Assembly (NCBI GenBank): GCA_046348995.1
Contig: JAXMDB010000011.1
Location: forward strand, 62,001 to 126,000
DNA: 64,000 bases
From: JANNSX01 sp046348995
GTDB taxonomy: Bacteria > Pseudomonadota > Alphaproteobacteria > Rhizobiales > Hyphomicrobiaceae
Direction: 5' to 3'
The notes below the pieces were generated by a model. It worked only from the letters and a program-made list of their open reading frames with translations. It had not been told where the DNA came from and searched no databases. The translations under genes and the position numbers were made by a program. Within the stretch, counting starts at the first letter, position 1. Each line of letters starts with the position of its first letter. Shown one piece after another: positions 15,579-24,122 of the stretch.

Positions 15579-16295
15579 TCACCGCCCCTTCGCCTTCCGC
15601 CACGCCGCAAAGTCCACCTTCGTCTGCTCGTCCGTCGCCGGGTAGAGGCCGAGGATCGAGCGGCCTTCGTGCACCTTCTCGGTGACGAAGTCCTCGAACG
15701 CGGTCATCTCGACGGCTTCGGTGGCGATCTCGTCGGCGATCCCGGCCGGAATGACGACGCAGCCGTCGCTGTCGCCGACGATGACGTCGCCGGGGAACAC
15801 CGGCGCGTCGCCGCAGCCGATCGGCACGTTGATGTCGATCGCCTGGTGCAGCGTCAGATTCGTCGGCGCGGACGGGCGCTGATGGAAGGCGGGCATGGCG
15901 AGCTTGGCGATCTCGGCCGCGTCCCTCAGTCCCCCATCGGTGACGATGCCGGCGCAGCCACGCTTCATGAGGCGTGTGGCGAGGATCGCGCCCGCCGACG
16001 CCGCGCGGGGATCCTTGCGGCTGTCGACGACGAGGACGTGCCCGGGCGGGCACTCTTCCACGGCCTTGCGCTGCGGGTGGGCGCGGTTCTGGAACACGCT
16101 CACCGGGTTCAGATCCTCGCGCGCTGGGATGTAGCGCAAGGTGTAGGCCTCGCCGACCATCGTGGGCTTGCCGGGATCGAGCGGCACGGCGCCCTGGATC
16201 ATTTGATTGCGGAAGCCACGCTTGAAGAGGGCCGTGCAGATCGTTGCGGTGCTGACCGTCGCGAGCTTCCGGCGGGTCGTGTCGGAGAGGGGCAT
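15579..16295 (-). CDS. RraA-like / dimethylmenaquinone methyltransferase family protein
   Basis: 238 aa, Pfam RraA-like fold. Typical blocks are GHVLVVDSRKDPRAASAGAI, ATRLMKRGCAGIVTDGGLRD and VFPGDVIVGDSDGCVVIPAG. The family includes RNase E inhibitor RraA and class II aldolases such as 4-hydroxy-4-methyl-2-oxoglutarate aldolase. The length, the GGLRD motif and a C-terminal helical extension after VVIPAG favour a metabolic enzyme over true RraA (~160 aa). The start is set at ATG 16295 (MPLSDTTRRK); longer starts would run into the following cysteine-rich gene. No pathway partner is evident nearby. Confidence 0.78.
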   Translation of the reverse strand: MPLSDTTRRKLATVSTATICTALFKRGFRNQMIQGAVPLDPGKPTMVGEAYTLRYIPAREDLNPVSVFQNRAHPQRKAVEECPPGHVLVVDSRKDPRAASAGAILATRLMKRGCAGIVTDGGLRDAAEIAKLAMPAFHQRPSAPTNLTLHQAIDINVPIGCGDAPVFPGDVIVGDSDGCVVIPAGIADEIATEAVEMTAFEDFVTEKVHEGRSILGLYPATDEQTKVDFAAWRKAKGR

Positions 16296-16374
16296 GAGCG
16301 GGGTCCCGAGCTGTGGCGCGGGCGCAGTTTGCGCCGGCGCCTTGCGCGCGGCAACCAGGCGGCAGTTGCCGTCT

Positions 16375-16806
16375 CTATTGGCAGCTCTGACCGATCTTTT
16401 TCTTGACGTAATTGCCATTCACCGCCGGGCAATAGAAATAATCGGCGCCCACACAGAGTAGAATGCAATTCTGGTAGACCCGCTCGGCCTCATCGGGCGG
16501 CGTAACGCTCTTGTGCAAGGGCTCGCACTGCGACTCGCAACTCGGTTGATATTTGGGGAGCGAGGTCGGGCAGCAGTACTCGTTCTTTCGATCGGAGTTC
16601 TTCTTGTGCGCCTCCCAGCCTTGCGCGCACGGGCCCTTCTTGATGTAGCAGGTGGCGACCGGACTGTTGCCCTCGCCATAGCGCATGCACTTTCCCTTGC
16701 CCTTGTAGGCCGAGAACACGGTGCCGGGTGGACAGGCGTACGCGGCCGTGGCCCCGATGAGGACGATGAGGGCGACGGCCAGCAATCTGAACGCCTGAAA
16801 TTGCAC
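16375..16806 (-). CDS. Secreted cysteine-rich protein of unknown function
   Basis: 143 aa. I do not recognise the family. The GTG start at 16806 has a strong AAGGAG 7 nt upstream. A Sec signal peptide (about residues 1-24) ends ATAAYA and is followed by CPPGTVFSAYKGKGK. The mature part of about 119 residues contains 12 cysteines, including a CC pair and a CESQC motif, an even number compatible with six disulfides. It is also rich in Lys and Tyr. Export to the periplasm or outside is therefore likely. It lies alone between the RraA-like gene and the 2OG oxygenase gene on the same strand, with a 79-bp gap to the former. Confidence 0.7.
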   Translation of the reverse strand: MQFQAFRLLAVALIVLIGATAAYACPPGTVFSAYKGKGKCMRYGEGNSPVATCYIKKGPCAQGWEAHKKNSDRKNEYCCPTSLPKYQPSCESQCEPLHKSVTPPDEAERVYQNCILLCVGADYFYCPAVNGNYVKKKIGQSCQ

Positions 16807-16938
16807 TCTGCTGCTCCTTATACGTTCGACGCACCCGCGATATGCAAGGCTCACGCTGCCAAGCTTGGCAATATCTACAATCGCCAGAGGGCCTGTCCAG
16901 CCGTTTTGCGGAGCGGGAACGATCGGCTTTGCGGGTGC

Positions 16939-17733
16939 TCAGGCCGCTGCCGCCCGGCCGTAAAACCCGGCCTGCTCCTTGGCGGTCATCGTGACGCCGG
17001 GCCGATCGAAGAAGGAGAAGATCGCCACCAGCCGCTCGACTGGTCCCCCGACGGGGACGACCCGGTGCAGCGTGTCGACGCCGCGAAAGACGTTGAGCGC
17101 GCCCGGCTTGAGCTTCGCCTTGCGGGCCAGCGGATCCTCGCCGCGCAGCACGGCCGCAACGCCGTCGAAGTTGGGGTTGTCGGCGCTGCGCAGATCCTTC
17201 CGGTACTCGAGCTCGCCGCCCCTGTCGGGGGCCTGCAGGAGGATCGTGGTCGTGAACTCGGAGCGGTCGAAATGCCAGTTCAGCGCCTCGCCGTCGCGGC
17301 TGGCCTGGACATTCACCCGCGCCAACGGGTCGTCCATGCGGTAGAGCGCCGGCTTGCTCATCGTGGCGGCGAGAAAGTCGACGAAGGGCTGCCACTCGTA
17401 CAGGCTCATCACCGGATTGCCGGGGATCTGATCGGCGCACACCGTATGGTTGATGGTCTCCTGGGGCACCAGCGCCGGGTGATCCGCAGCCAGGCCGTCG
17501 ACCGTGTCGCGGAAGTAGACATTGTGGCGGCGCGCGTGCCGGAAGCTGTCGCTCGCCATCACCGGCTCCACCATGCGGACGGCCGTCTCGACCGCCTCGG
17601 GGCGGAGGAAGCCCGGCAGCTCGAACATGCCGTCCTCGGCCAGCCGCGCGCGGCACTGGGCCACGAGCGTCGCATAGGCGGCGCTATCGGGGCGATCGAG
17701 GGGATAGGCGGCAAGATCGACGAGGGTGTTCAT
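16939..17733 (-). CDS. 2-oxoglutarate/Fe(II)-dependent oxygenase, HalD/BesD-like (ArpA) family
   Basis: 264 aa. The double-stranded beta-helix iron site is visible: His154 and Asp156 in NWHFDRSEFTTTILL, distal His223 in DTLHRVVPVGG and a 2OG-binding Arg234 in PVERLVAIFSFF. Spacing and flanks (HNVYFRDTVDGL, GGELEYRKDLRS) match proteins annotated as HalD/BesD-like. The true amino-acid halogenases of that family replace the Asp with Gly to open a chloride site; here the carboxylate is present, so hydroxylation of a free amino acid is more likely. Start MNTLVDLAAY at 17733. It diverges from a LysR-type gene that may regulate it. Confidence 0.75.
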   Translation of the reverse strand: MNTLVDLAAYPLDRPDSAAYATLVAQCRARLAEDGMFELPGFLRPEAVETAVRMVEPVMASDSFRHARRHNVYFRDTVDGLAADHPALVPQETINHTVCADQIPGNPVMSLYEWQPFVDFLAATMSKPALYRMDDPLARVNVQASRDGEALNWHFDRSEFTTTILLQAPDRGGELEYRKDLRSADNPNFDGVAAVLRGEDPLARKAKLKPGALNVFRGVDTLHRVVPVGGPVERLVAIFSFFDRPGVTMTAKEQAGFYGRAAAA

Positions 17734-17922
17734 GGCGCGCTCCGGCGTGAGAGTTCGCCCGACTGTCGGTGCGATCGTGCGCGCGTGCAACGGGGAGAAA
17801 AATGGGCCAGGCTAAGAATTTCTTGCTCTGAAGCGAGTGTGGAACGACAATCGTGCAGAGAATGCGGCTTTCGCGTCCGCCGCGATGTCCCCGAGACTTA
17901 GTGTCGATTGAGAGGCTTCAGC

Positions 17923-18834
17923 GTGGCCGAGCGACTTCCCCTCAACGCCCTGCAGGCGTTCGAAGCGGCCGCGCGGAGCGGAAGCTTTGTCTCGGCTGGC
18001 GGGGCACTGGGCGTCAGCGCGGCGGCCATCAGTCAGCACATCCGCGTTCTCGAGGGCCGGTTCGGCAAGCAATTGTTCCACCGCCATGCCAACGGGATCG
18101 AGCTCACCGACGCCGGACGCGAGCTCTTCGTTCGGGTCGCGGGCGCGTTCGCAGAGCTCGGCGAGGCGGCCCAGCATCTGCGCGCCGGGACGTCGCGGCC
18201 GGGGGCCGTGATTTCCGTCATCGCGTCCGTCGGCGAGCTCTGGCTGCTGCCCCGGCTGGCGGAGCTGCCGGAGCGGGCCGGCATTCAGATCATCGAGGAG
18301 AGCGAGGACCCCATCGACTTTGCCGCGCGCGGTGTGGATATCCGCATCACCTATGGCGCGACGGCCTATCCCCATCATGCTGTGGAGGTGCTGTTCCAGG
18401 ACCGCATGCTGCCGGTCGCGGCGCCGGAGCTGGCGGCGGGTCTGACGGAGGGGGCTGTCTCGGCCACCGACGACAGGCTCATCCATACGAATTGGGGACC
18501 GACGTATGCCAACGCCCAGTCGTGGGCCGATTGGCACGCGGCGATCGGCAGTGCACGCCGACCCGATGCGGGCCGGGGGCTCTGCGTCGACCGGTTGGTC
18601 GTTGCCGCGACGGCCGCGCGGCGCGGCATGGGCGTGGCCCTGCTTCCGGAAAGTCTCGTCGCCGCCGATCTGGCACGCGGCACGTTGACGGCCGTCGGCC
18701 CTCCGGCGGCGCTTCTACCGCAGCCCTACGTCATGATCGCCCGTCCGGCCGCGCGGCATCGTCCAGGCGTCGAGCCGATCTGGAGGCACCTCAAGACGCA
18801 GGTGCAGGCATCAAAACCGGCAGGCAACCGATGA
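17923..18834 (+). CDS. LysR family transcriptional regulator (GcvA-like)
   Basis: 303 aa. The N-terminal HTH runs from LPLNALQAFEAAARSGSFVS to SQHIRVLEGRFGKQLFHR, with the NALQAFEAAAR opening characteristic of the GcvA group. The periplasmic-binding-like effector domain (about 95-295) includes FAARGVDIRITYG and RGMGVALLPESLVAADL. The GTG at 17923 is chosen because GAGAGG lies 7 nt upstream. The gene is divergent from the 2OG oxygenase (189-bp spacer), the usual arrangement for a LysR regulator and its target. Effector unknown. Confidence 0.85.
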   Translation: MAERLPLNALQAFEAAARSGSFVSAGGALGVSAAAISQHIRVLEGRFGKQLFHRHANGIELTDAGRELFVRVAGAFAELGEAAQHLRAGTSRPGAVISVIASVGELWLLPRLAELPERAGIQIIEESEDPIDFAARGVDIRITYGATAYPHHAVEVLFQDRMLPVAAPELAAGLTEGAVSATDDRLIHTNWGPTYANAQSWADWHAAIGSARRPDAGRGLCVDRLVVAATAARRGMGVALLPESLVAADLARGTLTAVGPPAALLPQPYVMIARPAARHRPGVEPIWRHLKTQVQASKPAGNR

Positions 18835-18907
18835 TGTGCGCCGGCTCCTCCGGCTATCGACTTTCCGCGTGTCGCGATAAGCTCAGCCGATCCACGAGGC
18901 GCCGACC

Positions 18908-19333
18908 ATGACCGCCAAGCTCACCACCGCCGACTATCCGCTCTCCGAGAAGCGGCCGGAGCTCATCGAGGGGCAGCGCGGCAAGCGCCTCGACGAGCTG
19001 ACGCTCGAGCGTCTGGTCGCCGGCGAGGTGACGCTGGAGGATCTGCGGATCACCCCTGAGGCCCTGAGGCTCCAGGGAGAGATCGCGCAAGCCGCGGGGC
19101 GGCCGACCTTGGCGCAGAATTTCGAGCGCGCCGCCGAGCTCGCCGATGTTCCGCAGGACGTCATCATGCGAATCTACGAGCTGCTCCGGCCGGGGCGGGC
19201 GCAGTCGAAAGACGATCTTCTCGCAGCCGCGCGGGAGCTGCGCGAGACTTACGGCGCCAACCGCATGGCCGCTTTCGTCGAGGAGGCCGCGCAGGTCTAT
19301 GAGGCCCGCGGCCTGTTCGTCAGGCGGTACTAA
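18908..19333 (+). CDS. Diol/glycerol dehydratase small (gamma) subunit-like protein, orphan
   Basis: 141 aa resembling PduE/DhaB3, the small subunit of coenzyme-B12-dependent diol dehydratase. Visible blocks are YPLSEKRPELI near the N-terminus, LDELTLERLVAGEVTLEDLR, ITPEALRLQGEIAQAAGRP, LAQNFERAAELADVP and ELLRPGRAQSKDDLLA. The protein lacks a long N-terminal extension, so no encapsulation peptide is obvious. The large and medium subunits, the reactivase and any microcompartment genes are absent within the window; upstream is a LysR gene, downstream a convergent GMC oxidoreductase overlapping by a few bases. It may be a remnant, or the partners may lie elsewhere. Confidence 0.75.
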   Translation: MTAKLTTADYPLSEKRPELIEGQRGKRLDELTLERLVAGEVTLEDLRITPEALRLQGEIAQAAGRPTLAQNFERAAELADVPQDVIMRIYELLRPGRAQSKDDLLAAARELRETYGANRMAAFVEEAAQVYEARGLFVRRY

Positions 19334-20919
19334 CGGTCGAGAATGGCATCGGCGAGCTTCTCCGCCATCATGATGGTCGGGGCATTGAGATTGCCGGTTG
19401 GGATTTCCGGCATGATCGACGCGTCGACGACGCGCAGGCCCTCCAGACCGTGGACGCGGGCCGCCTCGTCGACCACCGCACGATCGTCGACGCCCATTCG
19501 GCACGAGCAACAGGGATGATAGTTCGTCGCGGCCGCCGTGCGGATCCAGCGCGCGATGTCGGCATCGGTCGTCGCGTTGGCGCCCGGGGCCTCCTCCTCG
19601 CCGCGCAGCCCGTCCCAGGCACGCTGACGCACGATCTCGCGCGTGGCCCTGACCGCCTCGACCATCTGCGCCATGTCGTCGGGATCGGAGAGGTAGTTGA
19701 ACTGGAATTTTGGTGCGGCGAGCGGATCGGCGCTGGCGAGTGTTACGGCACCGGAATTCTTCGGGCGCTGCAGGCTCATGTAGTACTGGATGCCGTCGTC
19801 GAGGTTGACGGAACCGTGCGCGATCTCGCCGATCATCGGCACGAACTCGTATTGGATGTTGGGCGCCGGCAAGCCCGGGCGTGTCGAGATGAAGCCGCCC
19901 ACCTCGAAGAAATTCGAGACGCCGAGGCCACGCTTGAACAGCAGCCACTGCGCGCCGATCGCGAGCCTCCCGAGGCTGCTGCCGAGCCGGCTGCCGATCG
20001 AGACCGGCCTCGTCACGCGATACTGCATCGGTAGCGAGATGTGGTCCTTCAGTCCCTGTCCGACGCCGGGGAGCGCGTGGGCGACGGCGATGCCGTGCCG
20101 GCGCAGCTCTGCCGGATCGCCGATGCCCGACAGCATCAGCACGTGCGGCGATTGCAGTGCGCCCGCCGAGAGGATGATCTCTCGCGAGGCTTCGGCAGCG
20201 CGCGTCGCTTCGCCCGAGCGGTAGTGGACGCGGACGGCCCGCCGGCCATCGAGCTCGATGCGCGTGACGCGCGCGCCCGTCTCGATCGTGAGGTTGGGAG
20301 GCACGCCGGGTGTCTTGAGGTAGCCGCGCGACGTGCTCCAGCGCCGGCCGCCATGCACATTGCGCTGGGTGACGTGAATGCCCTCTTGCTGCTCCGCGTT
20401 GTGGTCCGGATTGATCCGATGCCCGGCTTGCTCACCGGCTTTCAGGAACGCCTGGAACACCGGATTGTCGGCTGGACAGGTCTCGATCCGCATCGGTCCG
20501 GAGCCGCCGCGCCAGGCATTCGGGCCACGGTCGAACGTCTCGGCTTTCTTGAAGTAGGGCAGCACGCCCGCATAGCTCCACGACGGCAGACCCTTGGTGG
20601 CCCAATTGTCGTAGTCCCAGGCGTTGCCGCGCACCCAGTTGAGGCCGTTGATCGAGGAGGAGCCGCCGAGCACCCGTCCGCGCGCCTCGTAAACCCGGCG
20701 TCCGTCGAGATAGGGCTCCGGCTCGGTGTTGAACGACCAATTGTAGCGGTCGTTTCCGAGCAGCAGGCCCAGCGCCGCCGGCATGTCGATGACGACGGCC
20801 CCATCCTTGGGGCCGGCCTCGAGCAGCAGCACGCGATGGCGGGCGGCGGAAAGCCGGTGGGCGAGGACGCAGCCGGCCGAGCCGGCGCCGATGATGACGT
20901 AGTCGAACGCTGTGCTCAC
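19330..20919 (-). CDS. GMC family FAD-dependent oxidoreductase (choline/alcohol dehydrogenase-like)
   Basis: 529 aa. The N-terminal FAD-binding Rossmann motif is VIIGAGSAGCVLAHRL, followed by the GMC signature region GRVLGGSSSINGLNWVRG. The catalytic His lies in TNYHPCCSCRMG, and the second active-site residue is the Asn in PTGNLNAPTIM. The family oxidises alcohols, often choline or long-chain alcohols, to aldehydes. The GTG start at 20919 is preceded by AAGGGAGGGG; upstream in-frame ATGs add a non-conserved leader that overlaps the divergent TerC gene's leader. The stop overlaps the convergent diol-dehydratase small-subunit gene by three to four bases. Substrate unknown. Confidence 0.86.
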   Translation of the reverse strand: MSTAFDYVIIGAGSAGCVLAHRLSAARHRVLLLEAGPKDGAVVIDMPAALGLLLGNDRYNWSFNTEPEPYLDGRRVYEARGRVLGGSSSINGLNWVRGNAWDYDNWATKGLPSWSYAGVLPYFKKAETFDRGPNAWRGGSGPMRIETCPADNPVFQAFLKAGEQAGHRINPDHNAEQQEGIHVTQRNVHGGRRWSTSRGYLKTPGVPPNLTIETGARVTRIELDGRRAVRVHYRSGEATRAAEASREIILSAGALQSPHVLMLSGIGDPAELRRHGIAVAHALPGVGQGLKDHISLPMQYRVTRPVSIGSRLGSSLGRLAIGAQWLLFKRGLGVSNFFEVGGFISTRPGLPAPNIQYEFVPMIGEIAHGSVNLDDGIQYYMSLQRPKNSGAVTLASADPLAAPKFQFNYLSDPDDMAQMVEAVRATREIVRQRAWDGLRGEEEAPGANATTDADIARWIRTAAATNYHPCCSCRMGVDDRAVVDEAARVHGLEGLRVVDASIMPEIPTGNLNAPTIMMAEKLADAILDR

Positions 20920-21059
20920 GCGCACCCCTCCCTTGGCCGTCCGACGATCTACCATGAATGCCGATCGACCGGACAGCGCCCCGCTGCACTCCCCCCTTGC
21001 GTCCTGCGTCCCGATCGCCAAGAGTCGCAGGAGCGACCCTGCCACAGGATTTTCACCCC

Positions 21060-21797
21060 ATGCTCGACACGATCTTCGACCCCGCCATCATCGCGAGCTT
21101 CTTGTCGCTCGCGGCGCTCGAGATCGTGCTCGGCATCGACAATGTCGTCTTCCTGTCGCTGATCATCTCCCGGCTGCCGCCCGAGCAGCGGAAGCGTGCC
21201 CGCCAGATCGGTCTCGGTCTCGCGCTCGGCATGCGCATCATCATGCTGCTCGGCATCACGTGGATCATGCAACTCACGACGCCGATCCTCTCGATCTACG
21301 ACTACGATCTGTCCTGGCGCGATCTGATCCTGCTCTCGGGCGGATTGTTCCTGCTCGCCAAGGGCACGCACGAGATTCATCGCGGCATCGAGGGCGAGGA
21401 GGGCGAGGACGGCAACGGAGCGGCGGCGATGTCGAGCTTCACGTCGGTCATCATCCAGGTGGTGCTGATCGATCTGGTGTTCTCGATCGATTCCATCATC
21501 ACCGCCGTCGGCATCGCCGATGTGGTCGGCGTCATGATCGCGGCCGTCATGGTCGCGATCGCGGTGATGTACTTCGCCTCCGAGACCGTCAGCCACTTCA
21601 TCGAGCATCATCCGACGACGAAGATGCTGGCCTTGAGCTTCCTGTTGCTCATCGGCGTCGCGCTCGTCGCCGACGGCCTGCATTTCCACATTCCGCGCGG
21701 CTACATCTACTTCGCGATGGCCTTCGCGGCGTTCGTCGAAATCTTCAACGTCATCTCGCAGCGGCGGCGGAAGAAGGCGCGCGCCGCGCACAAGTAG
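21060..21797 (+). CDS. TerC family integral membrane protein
   Basis: 245 aa with seven to eight TM helices. Two conserved acidic motifs of the family are present: LEIVLGIDNVVFLS in TM1 and DLVFSIDSIITAVG in TM5, both proposed to bind metal. An acidic/Gly loop (GEEGEDGNGAAA) separates the halves. TerC/Alx proteins are linked to Mn2+ export during metalation of secreted proteins, or to tellurite resistance. ATG at 21060 with AGGA upstream. The 5' leader holds two mutually exclusive hairpins, but no yybP-ykoY Mn riboswitch signature was found. Confidence 0.87.
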   Translation: MLDTIFDPAIIASFLSLAALEIVLGIDNVVFLSLIISRLPPEQRKRARQIGLGLALGMRIIMLLGITWIMQLTTPILSIYDYDLSWRDLILLSGGLFLLAKGTHEIHRGIEGEEGEDGNGAAAMSSFTSVIIQVVLIDLVFSIDSIITAVGIADVVGVMIAAVMVAIAVMYFASETVSHFIEHHPTTKMLALSFLLLIGVALVADGLHFHIPRGYIYFAMAFAAFVEIFNVISQRRRKKARAAHK

Positions 21798-21832
21798 GAG
21801 CGCCGGCTCACCAAGCGCCGGCAGGCCGTTGC

Positions 21833-22990
21833 ATGGTCGAGGCGCTGTGCCGGGATTGCGCGAAGCTCGTGCCTGAGGGCACCGAGCGGTGTCCCGCGTG
21901 CGGCGGCGCGCGTCTCGTGCATCACGCCGAGCTCGACGAGCTCTCGATCGGCCACGTCGACTGCGACGCGTTCTATGCCTCCGTCGAGAAGCGCGACCGG
22001 CCGGAGATCCGGGGTGAGCCGTTGATCGTCGGCCACGCGGGCGGACGCGGCGTCGTGACCACCGCCTGCTACATCGCCCGCACCTTCGGCGTGCGCTCGG
22101 CGATGCCGATGTTCAAGGCGATGGAGCTGTGTCCCAAGGCCGTCGTGCTCTCGCCCGACATGGCGAAGTACAAGGCCGTGTCGCGCGACATCAGGGCGAT
22201 CTTCCGCGAGGCGACCGAGGTGATCGAGCCGTTGTCGCTGGACGAGGCCTATCTGGATCTGGGCGCCGGCTCGGGACGCCCGGCCGCAGCCCTCGCCCGC
22301 ATCGCCAAGCGGGTCGAGAGCGAGGTCGGCATTACCGTCTCGGCCGGACTCGCACCCAACAAGCTGCTCGCCAAGCTCGCGTCCGACTTCGAGAAGCCGC
22401 GCGGCTTCTCCGTCATCGGCCGGCGGGAGGCGGAGGAGGTGCTGGCGCCGATGCCGGTCGGGCGCATTCACGGCGTCGGCGGGGTGATGGCCAGAAAGCT
22501 CGCGGAGGCCGGCATGCCGACGATCGGCGATCTGCAGGCCAAGAGCGAGATGGAGCTCGTGACGCGTTTCGGCCGCTTCGGCCGCCAGCTCTGGCACTAC
22601 GCGCGCGGCGAGGACGATCGGCGCGTGACACCCGACCGGCCGACGAAAAGCGTGTCCTCCGAGACGACCTTCGATCGCGATCTGAGCTCGGCCGAGCAGC
22701 TCATCGCGACGGCGCGCGAGCTCGCCGACGACGTTGCGCGCTCGCTGGAGCGGCAGGCGCTGGCCGGCCTTGTCGTTACGGTGAAGCTCAAGACGTCGGA
22801 GTTCCGCATCATCTCGCGCTCGCGCCGCCTCGCCCATCCGACGCAGCGTGCCGCCGTGTTGCTCGAGGCGGCGTCAGGCCTCATCCGCCGCGAGGCCGAC
22901 GGCCGCTCGTTTCGTCTCCTCGGCGTCGGCGTCGACGTGCTCGCGCCCGCGAACGAGGCCGATCCGCCGGATCTGTTCGGCGAAGGTTAG
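21833..22990 (+). CDS. dinB: DNA polymerase IV with N-terminal zinc-ribbon
   Basis: 385 aa Y-family translesion polymerase. Catalytic carboxylates are in HVDCDAFYASVE and PLSLDEAYLDLG, and the HhH region includes RIHGVGGVMARKLAEAG. The little finger continues to about residue 370 and the C-terminus is PPDLFGEG, which looks like a beta-clamp binding tail. An N-terminal extension of about 35 residues has two CxxC pairs (CRDC and CPAC), a zinc ribbon seen in many alphaproteobacterial DinB proteins. It starts 35 bp after terC. Involved in error-prone bypass synthesis under DNA damage. Confidence 0.92.
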   Translation: MVEALCRDCAKLVPEGTERCPACGGARLVHHAELDELSIGHVDCDAFYASVEKRDRPEIRGEPLIVGHAGGRGVVTTACYIARTFGVRSAMPMFKAMELCPKAVVLSPDMAKYKAVSRDIRAIFREATEVIEPLSLDEAYLDLGAGSGRPAAALARIAKRVESEVGITVSAGLAPNKLLAKLASDFEKPRGFSVIGRREAEEVLAPMPVGRIHGVGGVMARKLAEAGMPTIGDLQAKSEMELVTRFGRFGRQLWHYARGEDDRRVTPDRPTKSVSSETTFDRDLSSAEQLIATARELADDVARSLERQALAGLVVTVKLKTSEFRIISRSRRLAHPTQRAAVLLEAASGLIRREADGRSFRLLGVGVDVLAPANEADPPDLFGEG

Positions 22991-23002
22991 TGTCGCGGAT
23001 GG

Positions 23003-23103
23003 TGTAGGGCGGGTTGAGCCGAAGGCGAAGCCCGCCATTCAAGGCGGTGCTCGTCGCGGCGGGCTTCGCACGGATCAAATTCGGGCTCAACCCGCCGTAC
23101 GGT
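23003..23103. repeat. REP-like nested palindrome between dinB and the ADC-family gene
   Basis: GGCGGGTTGAGCC (23008-23020) is the exact inverted copy of GGCTCAACCCGCC (23084-23096). Inside it, GAAGCCCGCC (23027-23036) and GGCGGGCTTC (23058-23067) form a second exact inverted pair. The whole ~100-bp unit folds into one long interrupted hairpin downstream of dinB, on the 3' side of the convergent gene. The GTAGGGCGGGTT..AACCCGCC type is a common intergenic repeat in proteobacteria. It may act as a bidirectional terminator. Confidence 0.6.
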
Positions 23104-23145
23104 CCTTGCCAGTTTTGCACTATGGGCTGGCGTGCGCCCTGCTCG

Positions 23146-23913
23146 TCACTCCCCCGCGTGGGTGACTGCCCGCAGCGCCGCCTTGATCTCGCGGCCGACC
23201 GTTACCGTTCCGAGCACCGTGGCAAGCGCCGAGCGGAAGGCGCCACGCGAGTAGAGGCCAGCGACCGCCTTCGCACCCTCGAGCCAGGCAAGCTCGCTCG
23301 GCTCGGCCGTCTCGGGCAGCGCGAAGGCGCCCTCGCCGGTCTTCGTCTCCATCTCCGACACCGCACCGGTGTTGCGCAGGATCACGCGCTCGAGCAGCAC
23401 CTCGGTGCTTTCGGCACTCGGGATCACCTGGAGCAACAGGTGCGGATAGCGCGGGACGTCCGGCACCTTGGCCGGTCCCGCGCCGGTGACGACGGAGATC
23501 TCGATCGCCGCATCCCGCCGCTTGGCGCTGGCGGTGACGGCGCGGCCCGTCGCCTGGAAGGTGCAGTCAGTATACTTTTTCGGATAGCCGAAGGGTTCGC
23601 GGCCCAGCGCCAGACCGTCGTCGGTATCGAGATAGCAGAACGCATAGTAGCCGCCGACGGTGCCCTTATAGGACGCGGGCACGACGACCCCGCCGCCCAT
23701 GAAGCGCGCGACGCCGAACGGCTCGTCGAGCACCATGAGCTCGATCCAGGCGTGGCCTGAGACGAAGTCGAACGGCGTCTCGGCGAGGAGGGCGCGGACA
23801 CGGTCCTCGGGCACCTCCAGCAGCACGCTCGCGACCTTCGCATCCTCGGCGCCGTAGATGAGCGAGGAGGGGTAGAGCGGCCGGTGGACGGGGATGTTGT
23901 TGGGACGCGTCAT
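23146..23913 (-). CDS. Acetoacetate decarboxylase family protein
   Basis: 255 aa ADC fold. The block EPFGYPKKYTD holds the adjacent lysine pair that forms the Schiff base in acetoacetate decarboxylase. Other family positions are MVLDEPFGVARFMGGGVVVP, GTVGGYYAFCYLDTDDGLAL and LLLQVIPS. Classical members convert acetoacetate to acetone and CO2; many ADC-like proteins instead act on other keto acids, so the reaction is not certain. It stands alone between dinB (convergent) and the RDD gene (divergent). Confidence 0.82.
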   Translation of the reverse strand: MTRPNNIPVHRPLYPSSLIYGAEDAKVASVLLEVPEDRVRALLAETPFDFVSGHAWIELMVLDEPFGVARFMGGGVVVPASYKGTVGGYYAFCYLDTDDGLALGREPFGYPKKYTDCTFQATGRAVTASAKRRDAAIEISVVTGAGPAKVPDVPRYPHLLLQVIPSAESTEVLLERVILRNTGAVSEMETKTGEGAFALPETAEPSELAWLEGAKAVAGLYSRGAFRSALATVLGTVTVGREIKAALRAVTHAGE

Positions 23914-24122
23914 TGGCAGGTCTCCTCATCGGCGAGACAGCAAGGCTATTGCGTCCCGCCTTCTCCCGCGATACGGCCCGGCGCAGACGTGACATGCGCC
24001 ATCCACAGCATGGGGAGCGCGCGTGACCGCGGCTCCCCAAGACGCTCGTGGCTTCCGCGATCTCGACAGCCTCACGGGCAATCTGCGAGACTGGCCGGGG
24101 AGATCGTTTGGGGGAGGACGAC

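Noticed and set aside
20920..21059. yybP-ykoY manganese riboswitch before terC
   Set aside because: The conserved GGGGAGUAG-type core is not present; only short hairpins are seen.
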